From: Terriglobia bacterium
Lineage (GTDB): Bacteria > Acidobacteriota > Terriglobia > UBA7540
Assembly: GCA_030040455.1 (NCBI GenBank)
Contig: JASHTR010000062.1
Span: forward strand, 1-12,437
DNA: 12,437 nt
Direction: 5' to 3'
Notes under the pieces: generated by a model
Told to the model about the DNA's origin: nothing
What the model saw: only the letters and a program-made list of their open reading frames with translations
Databases searched by the model: none
In this document: positions 7,195-12,437 of the stretch, piece after piece
How the letters are laid out: each line of letters begins with the position of its first letter
Position numbering within the stretch: position 1 is the first letter of the stretch
Program-made: the position numbers and the translations under genes

Positions 7195-7222
7195 ATTATA
7201 ACGGGTAAGCTACTGTTGTCAA
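7195..7222 (-). promoter_or_regulatory. Consensus sigma70 promoter reading toward the GT2 gene
   Basis: On the minus strand, a perfect TTGACA (7222-7217), a 16-nt spacer and a perfect TATAAT (7200-7195). Transcription should start near 7188 and run left. It lies just past the M48 stop (7260), so the GT2 gene appears to have its own strong promoter about 390 bp upstream of its start codon. Confidence 0.75.
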
Positions 7223-7259
7223 ACGCCTTGCTGGCGCTTGCAGCCGCCTTTAAGTTCTT

Positions 7260-8264
7260 TTAATCCGTGCGGCGCAGCACAGGAGGCTGGTCACCCGTAT
7301 CCTGGCCTTGCGGGTTCGAGGGTGGCGGAGTTCCGGCAGTTTGAGGAGGCTGCTGCTGGCGCCTTTCGAGCGTGGGCGCATTCTGGTTGCGGTTGTTCCT
7401 GCGATGAACGGTGAGAAGGGTTTGGAGCCGCCCTTGGACGGTCTCAAACTCGGAAGTGTTCACCAGGTATTCAGGACGATTGGGAAGGATTGACTTGATT
7501 TCCTCTTCGCATTTAATGATGCGGTCTGGAGTGGGCGGGTGGTCCATAAATATACTCGCAACACTCCCTGGAGCGGAGCGTTCTTCATTAAGGACTTTTC
7601 CGAAGAAAGCAACATAAGCATTTGGGTCGTAACCTGTTTTATACATATACTGAAGACCCAGAAAATCCGCTCCCTCTTCCTGGTTCCGGCTGAACTTCAG
7701 GAAAGCGATGGGGAGCCCATTCATGGCGGCGTTGAGGCCATAGTAGGCGCCAATGGACATTGGGGTAAACATGAGCGGAATCATGGCAAATTGCAGGAGG
7801 GTCTGCTTGGTCATTTCAGAGGCCCAGGACCGCTCGGCAACGTGACCGATCTCATGGGCGAGCACGCCCGCCACCTGGGCTTCATTATTGGCGGCAAGGA
7901 TCGTTCCACTGTTTAGGTATATGAAGCCGCCCGGAAGCGTGAAGGCGTTAATCGTCGGGTCATCGATAACTTTGACGCTGACGGGAACTTTAGCGTCGGA
8001 GTTGCGCGCAATGTTTTGGGCTAGCCGATTGACGTATTCGGCGACGACCGGGTCCTTAATGAGTTTGGCCTGCCGGTCAATCTGGTCGGCATATTTTTTA
8101 CCGATGGCCATTTCCTTTTGCAGCGATATGATGCTCCAGTGGGCTACCTTGCGGTTGCCAATATCGTTGACGTCGTCCTTCTGATTATCTGCGGCCAGGG
8201 GCAGCGTGGCAATGACAAGCACCGCCACCAGAAAGTAAATGGCAGAACGCGATTTATTTATCAT
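7260..8264 (-). CDS. Secreted M48 family zinc metalloprotease
   Basis: 334 residues from the chosen ATG at 8264. It begins with a signal peptide (hydrophobic stretch about 8-24, probable cleavage after LPLA), so it should act in the periplasm. The zinc motif is H137-E138-I-G-H141, and the third ligand is E196 in SRNQEEGAD, as in M48 proteases such as BepA/LoiP. The last 50 residues are rich in Gln, Pro and Asn and look unstructured. No TPR repeats follow, unlike BepA. The likely role is quality control of envelope proteins (family inference). An in-frame ATG 13 codons upstream at 8303 overlaps a TATAAT box and has no Shine-Dalgarno. The ATG at 8264 has GAGGG 5 nt upstream and starts a proper signal peptide, so I prefer it. 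Confidence 0.9.
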   Translation of the reverse strand: MINKSRSAIYFLVAVLVIATLPLAADNQKDDVNDIGNRKVAHWSIISLQKEMAIGKKYADQIDRQAKLIKDPVVAEYVNRLAQNIARNSDAKVPVSVKVIDDPTINAFTLPGGFIYLNSGTILAANNEAQVAGVLAHEIGHVAERSWASEMTKQTLLQFAMIPLMFTPMSIGAYYGLNAAMNGLPIAFLKFSRNQEEGADFLGLQYMYKTGYDPNAYVAFFGKVLNEERSAPGSVASIFMDHPPTPDRIIKCEEEIKSILPNRPEYLVNTSEFETVQGRLQTLLTVHRRNNRNQNAPTLERRQQQPPQTAGTPPPSNPQGQDTGDQPPVLRRTD

Positions 8265-8294
8265 CGTAGCCCTCGCGTATTGTTCTCTGGCCTC

Positions 8295-8300
8295 ATTATA
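8295..8300 (-). promoter_or_regulatory. Candidate -10 box of the M48 protease gene
   Basis: TATAAT on the minus strand, about 31 nt before the preferred ATG at 8264, leaving room for a short leader with the GAGGG site. The nearest -35-like sequence, TTGACG (8329-8324), is 23 nt away, too far for standard spacing, so only the -10 is proposed. Confidence 0.4.
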
Positions 8301-8500
8301 CACCCGTTATATACCCGGCGCGCCGTCAAGCCACGGTTACGCTTTGAGTCAAGGACAGTCCAGGCACCAACACCTCTTTCCCCGGCCTTCCGAGCCATCA
8401 CCCGGGTCATCCATTCCCCTCTTTTTTCGAGCTCCGCCCCTGATTTAGAGTGGAAGCAGAGAAATGAGGTTGTCTTGGCTAAAAGAAAAGGACATCCGTC

Positions 8501-9115
8501 GTGACAGCTAACACGCTCGAATTCGCCGGGCATTTCATTACCTCGGCCATTTCGCATATGGGATATCTTGGGGTGCTCGTGCTGATGGCGATTGAGTCTG
8601 CCTGCATCCCCATTCCTTCCGAAGTCATCATGACGTTTTCGGGTTACTTGGTCTTTCTGGGGCGATTTAAGCTGGAGTGGGTGGCTCTTACGGGAGCGCT
8701 GGGCTGTAATGCAGGCTCCATCGTAGCCTATGGAGTAGGCGCCGCCGGCGGGCGGCCGCTGGTTGAAAAATACGGCCGCTACGTGTGGCTTTCCAGGCAA
8801 GACCTCGAGCTGGCAGACCGTTGGTTCGCGCGTTACGGTGACTGGGCAGTGTTTTTTGCCCGGCTGCTACCCGTCGTGCGCACATTTATCGCCTTGCCCG
8901 CCGGAATCGCCCGCATGAACTTCCTTCGCTTCAACGTTTATACGTTTCTGGGATCGCTGCCCTGGTGCTGGACCCTCGCGTGGGCGGGTTTAAAGCTGGG
9001 CACCAACTGGGATGCACTCTTCCCCTATTTCAAGCGTTTTGACAAGATTTTCGTCGCCGCCTGCATCGTCGTTCTCGCAGGACTTGTGTGGCATCGCTGG
9101 CGAGAAAGAATTTGA
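8501..9115 (+). CDS. DedA family integral membrane protein
   Basis: 204 residues starting at GTG 8501, with AAGGA 8 nt upstream. The DedA/VTT signature is clear: E32 followed by CIPIPSE (35-41), a Gly-rich central helix region (GALGCNAGSIVAYGVGAAGG), and FARLLPVVR with R121 and R127 followed by AGIARMN. The proteins are polytopic inner-membrane proteins; characterised relatives recycle undecaprenyl phosphate or support membrane proton homeostasis. Which applies here cannot be told. It is divergent from the M48 gene across 236 bp and convergent with bshB1. Its TGA stop is 3 nt before cassette B's left arm. Confidence 0.9.
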   Translation: MTANTLEFAGHFITSAISHMGYLGVLVLMAIESACIPIPSEVIMTFSGYLVFLGRFKLEWVALTGALGCNAGSIVAYGVGAAGGRPLVEKYGRYVWLSRQDLELADRWFARYGDWAVFFARLLPVVRTFIALPAGIARMNFLRFNVYTFLGSLPWCWTLAWAGLKLGTNWDALFPYFKRFDKIFVAACIVVLAGLVWHRWRERI

Positions 9116-9118
9116 AAG

Positions 9119-9136
9119 GCAGTGGTTAGTGGTCAG
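9119..9136 (+). repeat. Cassette B left arm
   Basis: GCAGTGGTTAGTGGTCAG: two full GTGRNNA heptads after GCA. The TGA stop of the repaired S23 frame (minus, 9133-9135) lies inside it. Confidence 0.75.
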
Positions 9137-9503
9137 AATTTGGACGTCAGGTTCTTCCGTAGACTATTTAGCATTTTTTGCAGCTCTGTGATCAAAACTG
9201 AAACCGCCTCGCAATTGGGCTGCCCGCAAAAGCCGAGAGATATTGAGAGGCGGATTTGTGTGTGTCCAATTCAGCAAGCGACCCTTCGGCGTGAGAAATG
9301 AATTGAACGAATTCGCCGGTGGTATTTCGCGCTTGGCCTCCTGCAAGGTTCGAGGGCACCGAAATTGCCGCTCGGCACATTTGAGAAACAATTCCAAGTT
9401 TTTCCTCCGCCGGAAACCGTTGGGTTAGTTGATACACTTTTTCAGCCAGCTCCATACCTTTACGCCAGATCAACAGGTCTTTGTAGTCCCGAATCGATTG
9501 CAT
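9133..9503 (-). pseudogene. Four-helix-bundle protein (S23 / 23S rRNA intervening-sequence protein family), frameshifted
   Basis: ATG 9503 opens MQSIRDYKDLLIWRKGMELA, a typical start for the four-helix-bundle family (PF05635/TIGR02436), whose genes were first found inside 23S rRNA intervening sequences; the diversity-generating retroelement protein Avd has the same fold. The frame as it stands stops at 9192 (103 aa). After LAELDT a 2-nt excess in a CACACA tract shifts the frame. Removing it gives a tail QIRLSISLGFC... ending ITELQKMLNSLRKNLTSKF with stop at 9133, which matches the tail recoverable from the paralogue at 11371-11741. The family motif SNIAEG is SNLAGG here, losing the conserved Glu. 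It is most likely inactive. Only a weak GGA precedes the start. Confidence 0.8.
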
Positions 9504-9520
9504 TTCCGTGCGTGTGTCTG

Positions 9521-9560
9521 GCTAACCGCTAACCACTGGTCACTAACCACTAATCACTGC
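9521..9560 (-). repeat. Cassette B right arm, the most regular heptad array
   Basis: On the minus strand, GCA is followed by five 7-nt units: GTGATTA, GTGGTTA, GTGACCA, GTGGTTA, GCGGTTA. The outer end CACTGC (plus) is followed by TTTT, which overlaps the bshB1 stop codon. Confidence 0.8.
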
Positions 9561-9562
9561 TT

Positions 9563-10276
9563 TTAGATCGACCTCACCGGCATCGTTACCACGTCATCCA
9601 CGGCGGCCACTTCGCGCGTTACAAACGGCTCTCCATAACGCACTCCAATCATGAGTCCGAAATGCCGCGCAAGCGAGCTCACGCGCTCGCGAAGATCCGC
9701 GCGCGACGGAAAGAGATTCTGAATATCCTTTTGAGGTGAGAACTGAGAAGAGTAGCACAGCACCGCCTTGAGCTTCTTCTCGAACTGGCGGGTAACGTCC
9801 ACCACGAACGTGGGGCGGAGGGAAGGCATGTACATCGAGGCATAGATGATTTTATAAGGGCGAAAGGGCTTTCCTGCCAGGGGAACGCGGGCAAGCCCAG
9901 CCAGAAAGCAGGCCTCATAGCCAATTTGCCCGGCCGTGTAGTGATCGGGATGGCGGCCCTCCCAATAAGGCAAAATGACGGTGCGTGGCCGCAAAGCGCG
10001 AATCCTGGCGGCAATCTTCAACTTATATTCCTGCGTGTGCTCCAGAGCCGCATCCGGCAGCCCGAGGTTTTCCCGGTAAACAATGCCCATCACCCGCGAA
10101 GCGCGCGACGATTCTCTTGCCCGCAGCGAAGCGCTGCCCCGCGTGCCCGACTCGCCCGCCGTCAAATCCAGCAGGCCCACCTTGTAACCCGCCTGCACCA
10201 TCCTGATGATGGTTCCCCCGCAGGTCAGTTCAGTGTCGTCGGGATGCGCAGCAATTGAAAGGAGATCAAGTTGCAT
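9563..10276 (-). CDS. bshB1: Bacillithiol biosynthesis deacetylase BshB1 (PIG-L/LmbE family)
   Basis: 237 residues. This is a zinc-dependent N-deacetylase of the LmbE/PIG-L fold. AHPDD at 10-14 and HPDH at 109-112 supply the metal site (H11, D14, H112). Features specific to the BshB1 group include LTAGESGTRGS near 39-49, NLGLPD near 70-75, FVVDVT followed by EKKLKAVLCYSSQF, and a C-terminal GVRYGEPF. In bacillithiol synthesis it removes the acetyl group from N-acetylglucosaminyl-malate before BshC adds cysteine. No bshA or bshC is in the window. It has AAGGGG 5 nt before the ATG and follows the glutaredoxin-like gene by 16 nt, so the two are probably co-transcribed. The stop borders cassette B. 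Confidence 0.88.
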   Translation of the reverse strand: MQLDLLSIAAHPDDTELTCGGTIIRMVQAGYKVGLLDLTAGESGTRGSASLRARESSRASRVMGIVYRENLGLPDAALEHTQEYKLKIAARIRALRPRTVILPYWEGRHPDHYTAGQIGYEACFLAGLARVPLAGKPFRPYKIIYASMYMPSLRPTFVVDVTRQFEKKLKAVLCYSSQFSPQKDIQNLFPSRADLRERVSSLARHFGLMIGVRYGEPFVTREVAAVDDVVTMPVRSI

Positions 10277-10292
10277 TCCTACCCCTTAAATG

Positions 10293-10532
10293 CTACAGCA
10301 GCTTCAGGAATTGTTTTTCGTCGAGGTGATAGCGGAAAGCCATCTTGCCGTTCACGAAGATGACCGGGATTTGATCCTTATACTTTCGAGCCGCAGCTTG
10401 ATCCTCGAGAATGTTAACCTCGCTCCAATCAAACGGCCTCTGTTTTTGCAGCCGCCGCAACTGCGTCTTCACCTCATCGCAAAGGCAACAACCAGGCTTG
10501 GAATAGATAACGACTTGATTTTTGGCGGCCAA
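10293..10532 (-). CDS. Small glutaredoxin-like thiol-disulfide protein
   Basis: 79 residues with the motif KPGCCLCDE. The redox pair is C15-C-L-C18, and an extra cysteine, C16, sits inside it. The conserved cis-Pro region IPVIFVNGK is at about 55-63. Length and motif fit the glutaredoxin-like group with GCxLC (PF05768/DUF836). The start is TTG at 10532: an in-frame TAG sits 4 codons upstream within the -10 box and no other start codon precedes the active site. It lies 16 nt before bshB1 on the same strand, so it may act with bacillithiol, for example reducing mixed disulfides as bacilliredoxins do. That link is inference from position. Confidence 0.85.
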   Translation of the reverse strand: MAAKNQVVIYSKPGCCLCDEVKTQLRRLQKQRPFDWSEVNILEDQAAARKYKDQIPVIFVNGKMAFRYHLDEKQFLKLL

Positions 10533-10538
10533 ACCTGA

Positions 10539-10567
10539 ATTCTATGCGAGCAGGAAAGAAGGGTCAA
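10539..10567 (-). promoter_or_regulatory. Promoter of the glutaredoxin-like / bshB1 unit, probably leaderless
   Basis: On the minus strand, TTGACC (10567-10562), a 17-nt spacer and TAGAAT (10544-10539), each 5 of 6 to consensus. The expected transcription start falls at about 10532, on the TTG start codon itself. The -35 overlaps the Shine-Dalgarno region of the divergent SDR gene (AAGGG 10559-10563), so the two divergent genes may interfere with each other. Confidence 0.6.
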
Positions 10568-10571
10568 GAAA

Positions 10572-11327
10572 ATGCCGAAGCCAAACCGTCCATTGCAAGG
10601 CCAAGTGGCGCTGGTTACCGGCGCCGCGCTGCGCATCGGACGTGCGATAGCACTGGCGCTGGCCGAAGCCGGCGCGCACGTGGTGGTGAACTACAACCGC
10701 TCGAAGAAGCCGGCGATGGAGACAACCCGGGAGATTCAATCGCTGGGAGTTGACTCCGTCGCATTGCGAGCGGACGTTTCGAAGCCTCGCGAGGTTGAAG
10801 CCATGTTCCGGGCAATCAAGCGGCGCTTCCGCCGCTGCGACATCCTGGTGAACAATGCCGGAATTTTTTATCCTGCCCGTTGGGACCGTCTCACCGAGCG
10901 CGACTGGGACCGCATCCTCGGCACAAACCTGAAAGGTCCTTTTTTTTGCGCGCAGGCTGCCGCGCGATTGATGATGAAGCAAGGCCGTGGACAGATCATC
11001 AATATTTCCTCCCTCGGCGGCATTCAGGCTTGGCCGCTCTATATGCATTACTGCTCTTCCAAGGCAGGGTTGATCATGCTAACCCGGTGCCTGGCCAAAG
11101 GGCTCGCGCCGCGCATTCGTGTGAACAGCATCGCTCCCGGCACCATCCTCTTCCCCGGCGAGGAGCGCGACCCTGCGATGAAGAAGCTCGTTCGCAACGC
11201 GCCCCTCGGCATCCCCGGCCACGCAAGCGACATTGCGGACGTGGTTCTGTTTCTCGCCACCCGCAACCGGTTCATCACCGGTCAGGTGTTTGTGGTAGAC
11301 GGAGGAAAGTCTATAAGCAGTGGTTAG
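10572..11327 (+). CDS. Short-chain dehydrogenase/reductase (SDR)
   Basis: 251 residues, the usual classical SDR size. The cofactor motif is TGAALRIG at 16-23, the form seen in pteridine reductase/FolM-like and some FabG-like SDRs. NNAG is at 94-97, the catalytic Ser is around 146-147 (NISS), and Y160-C-S-S-K164 is the active-site YxxxK. The C-terminal ITGQVFVVDGGK is typical. An R in N-R-S (42-44) after the second strand suggests NADPH preference. The substrate is unknown; pterin or 3-oxoacyl reduction are both possible. AAGGG lies 8 nt before the ATG. The last residues (S-S-G) and the TAG stop are encoded by the left arm of cassette C, so the original C-terminus may have been altered. Confidence 0.88.
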   Translation: MPKPNRPLQGQVALVTGAALRIGRAIALALAEAGAHVVVNYNRSKKPAMETTREIQSLGVDSVALRADVSKPREVEAMFRAIKRRFRRCDILVNNAGIFYPARWDRLTERDWDRILGTNLKGPFFCAQAAARLMMKQGRGQIINISSLGGIQAWPLYMHYCSSKAGLIMLTRCLAKGLAPRIRVNSIAPGTILFPGEERDPAMKKLVRNAPLGIPGHASDIADVVLFLATRNRFITGQVFVVDGGKSISSG

Positions 11328-11348
11328 TGGTCAGTGGTCAGTGGCTTG
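11317..11348 (+). repeat. Cassette C left arm, GTGRNNA heptads
   Basis: GCA followed by GTGGTTA, GTGGTCA, GTGGTCA and a final partial GTGGCTT. It contains the SDR stop codon. Confidence 0.8.
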
Positions 11349-11370
11349 TCATAGGGAGGCACGAACAGAG

Positions 11371-11741
11371 ATGCAACCGATTAGGGATTACAAAGACCTT
11401 CTTGTTTGGCGCAAGAGTATGGAGTTGGCAGAAAAAGTGTATCAACTAACCCAGCGGTTCCCAACGGAGGAAAAATTTGGAATCATTTCTCAAATGCGTC
11501 GCGCTGCGGTTTCAGTGCCTTCGAACATCGCGGAAGGCCAAGCACGAAACACCACCGGTGAATTTATTCAATTCATCTCCCATGCCGAAGGGTCGCTTGC
11601 TGAATTGGACACGCAAATCCGGCTCTCTGTTTCTCTCGACTTTTGCAGGCAGCCCGATTACGTCGAGGCGTCAGATCTGATTACAGAACTACAAAATTAA
11701 TGTTAAACAGCCTACGGAAGAATCTGACGGCCAAGCCCTAA
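11371..11741 (+). pseudogene. Four-helix-bundle protein (S23 / 23S rRNA intervening-sequence protein family), C-terminal frameshift
   Basis: The frame from ATG 11371 gives 109 residues (stop at 11700). It opens MQPIRDYKDLLVWRKSMELA and keeps the family motif SNIAEG at 51-56. The first 81 residues differ from the copy at 9133-9503 at about 11 positions. The frame ends early at ELQN. One extra A in the A-run near 11692 would continue it as LNSLRKNLTAKP with stop at 11739-11741, the same tail as the other copy. The lesion is different from the 2-nt insertion there. Only about 14 residues of the last helix are lost, so a truncated protein might still fold; pseudogene is the cautious call. AGGGAGG lies 11 nt before the start, a rather long gap. 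The heptad arm is open in this frame upstream (GTG 11320), but that is not a likely start. Confidence 0.75.
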
Positions 11742-11754
11742 TCACTACAAGCTA

Positions 11755-11819
11755 TTTCAAAACCTCGGATTTGGCTGTCTAAGTTGTTGATTCTAAACAA
11801 CCAGAAATGGGTTTTGAAA
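11755..11819. repeat. Nested hairpins in the tail of cassette C
   Basis: A perfect 10-bp outer stem, TTTCAAAACC (11755-11764) with GGTTTTGAAA (11810-11819), encloses a perfect 6-bp inner stem, GTTGTT (11783-11788) with AACAAC (11796-11801). The structure sits between the S23 frame and the right arm and is absent from cassette B. Confidence 0.7.
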
Positions 11820-11825
11820 CGAGTT

Positions 11826-11850
11826 CTAACCACTAACCCCTCATCACTGC
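11826..11850 (-). repeat. Cassette C right arm
   Basis: On the minus strand, GCA is followed by GTGATGA, GGGGTTA and GTGGTTA. The efflux gene's TGA stop (11844-11846) is the last three bases of GCAGTGA. CACTGC is followed by CTTT on plus. Confidence 0.7.
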
Positions 11851-12437
11851 CTTTCCGGCGTTCCGGGAATATTAAGGCGTCGGGGCACGCGGCCTTCGAC
11901 GGCATTTGAGAGCTCAATGTTGTTCCGCTTCAGGATCGTCCCGGTGGCTTGCTCAAACTGGATGAGGGCCTCTGCATAAGCTGCCTGAGCTTTCACCTGG
12001 CTGTTCTCCGAAGTCGCCAGATCGCGCTGGGCGTCGATTACCTCCTCAACCGTCGCCTCGCCCACTTTAAATTTCGTTTGTTCCATATCCAGCGTGTGGT
12101 GGGACAGGGCCGCAACCTTCACGGCGCCCGCGAGCTGGCTCTTTGCCTGATCCACGGCGCTCACGGCCTTGCTGACGTCCCACACCACCTGGTTCGCCGC
12201 TTGCTGCAGCTTCATCTGAAGCTGGCGCTGCTCGAGCAGCGCCCGGGCTGCATCGGCCTGGGCCGTGCGGTTGCGGATGGGAATGCTGAGCTCGAGGCCA
12301 TAAGCGTAATTTGGAAACTTGCCGTGAAAGAGGTCTGTAAAAGCCGGATCCAGCGCGCCCCCTAGCCCCGAAGGGCCGTAGTAGGCATAGGCATTCAGTG
12401 CAGGCAGGAGCTCGTTCCGCACCGCCTGGATGGTAAT
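11844..12437 (-). CDS. TolC-like outer membrane efflux protein (partial, runs off right edge)
   Basis: 197 C-terminal residues; the frame is still open at the window edge, so the N-terminal part is missing. The sequence is typical of the second OEP repeat (PF02321): LLPALNAYAYYG and a YGLELSIPI strand, then two long amphipathic helices rich in Ala, Gln and Glu, with KFKVGEATVEEVIDAQRDL near the end and AYAEALIQFEQATGTIL closing the domain. Such proteins form the outer-membrane tunnel of tripartite efflux or type I secretion systems; the partner pump would lie beyond the window. GTG 12420-12422 is internal, not a start. The stop codon is formed by the cassette C arm, so the last one or two residues may derive from the repeat. 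Confidence 0.88.
   Translation of the reverse strand: MTIQAVRNELLPALNAYAYYGPSGLGGALDPAFTDLFHGKFPNYAYGLELSIPIRNRTAQADAARALLEQRQLQMKLQQAANQVVWDVSKAVSAVDQAKSQLAGAVKVAALSHHTLDMEQTKFKVGEATVEEVIDAQRDLATSENSQVKAQAAYAEALIQFEQATGTILKRNNIELSNAVEGRVPRRLNIPGTPERQ

Larger units (their letters stand above)
9119..9560 (-). mobile_element. Cassette B: inverted heptad-arm element carrying a broken S23 gene
   Basis: Arms at 9119-9136 and 9521-9560 bound 442 bp that fill the junction between dedA-like (plus) and bshB1 (minus). The order on the minus strand is GCAGTG heptad arm, 17 nt, ATG, S23 reading frame, stop, short arm. The same order is seen in cassette C on the opposite strand, so the whole unit is inverted. 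Outer flanks are AAAG on the left and TTTTAG on the right. There is no transposase. Movement is inferred from repeated structure. Confidence 0.55.
11317..11850 (+). mobile_element. Cassette C: inverted heptad-arm element carrying an S23 gene
   Basis: Arms at 11317-11348 and 11826-11850 bound 534 bp that fill the junction between the SDR gene (plus) and the efflux gene (minus). The order on plus is heptad arm, 22 nt, ATG, S23 frame, stop, structured tail (nested hairpins 11755-11819), arm. Both neighbouring stop codons (TAG 11325-11327, TGA 11844-11846) are inside the arms. It is longer than cassette B by the structured tail. No transposase is present. Confidence 0.55.

Noticed and set aside
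9119..9560. Cassette B as a simple intrinsic terminator
   Set aside because: The matching arms are about 385 nt apart with a reading frame between them, far too large a loop; only cassette A is compact enough for that reading.
11320..11370. N-terminal extension of the S23 protein from GTG 11320
   Set aside because: The added residues would be encoded by the heptad arm, and the paralogue in cassette B starts at the equivalent of ATG 11371.
5020..11850. CRISPR array explanation for the short repeats
   Set aside because: Units are 7 nt with no spacers of regular length, the arms are inverted pairs, and no cas genes are present.

Overview
The window looks like a chromosomal stretch of a moderately GC-rich (high fifties per cent by eye) Gram-negative bacterium, most likely an acidobacterium. 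The lineage call is inferred from gene content: a BshB1-type bacillithiol deacetylase, a TolC-like efflux protein, a cellulose-synthase-like GT2, a VKOR-DsbA fusion and a very long GMC oxidoreductase. No rRNA, tRNA, CRISPR array or transposase was seen.

Layout. (1) 1-2437, minus: the first 812 codons of a GMC flavin oxidoreductase that runs off the left edge and carries a large extra C-terminal region. (2) 2816-3379, minus: a DUF488 protein. Its start overlaps the start of the divergent plus gene at 3369-5030, a VKOR / DsbA-like thioredoxin / rhodanese fusion. (3) 5178-6806, minus: a processive GT2 glycosyltransferase. It is preceded by about 380 nt of untranslated leader downstream of a consensus sigma70 promoter (7195-7222), and the leader contains a 33-bp imperfect inverted repeat. 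(4) 7260-8264, minus: a secreted M48 metalloprotease, divergent from a DedA membrane protein at 8501-9115 (plus). (5) 9563-10532, minus: a two-gene unit of a glutaredoxin-like protein followed by bshB1, divergent from an SDR oxidoreductase at 10572-11327 (plus). (6) 11844-12437, minus: the C-terminal part of an outer-membrane efflux protein that runs off the right edge.

The most unusual feature is a repeated architecture at all three convergent gene junctions (5020-5175, 9119-9560, 11317-11850). Each junction is bounded by inverted arms that begin GCAGTG and end CACTGC and are built from 7-nt units of the form GTGRNNA. Two of these cassettes enclose a four-helix-bundle (S23 / 23S rRNA intervening-sequence protein) gene in opposite orientations. 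The two genes are close paralogues, and each is broken by a different small frameshift. The third cassette encloses only a 26-codon ORF that contains a hairpin. Host stop codons lie inside or within a few bases of the arms. None of the divergent or same-strand junctions has these arms. I read them as a family of small, probably non-autonomous elements that settle at convergent 3' ends, perhaps doubling as bidirectional 3'-end structures.

Functionally, several genes concern thiol and disulfide chemistry: the VKOR-DsbA-rhodanese fusion (envelope disulfide formation), and the glutaredoxin-like protein and BshB1 (low-molecular-weight thiol metabolism). The others concern the envelope: GT2, DedA, M48 protease and the efflux protein.
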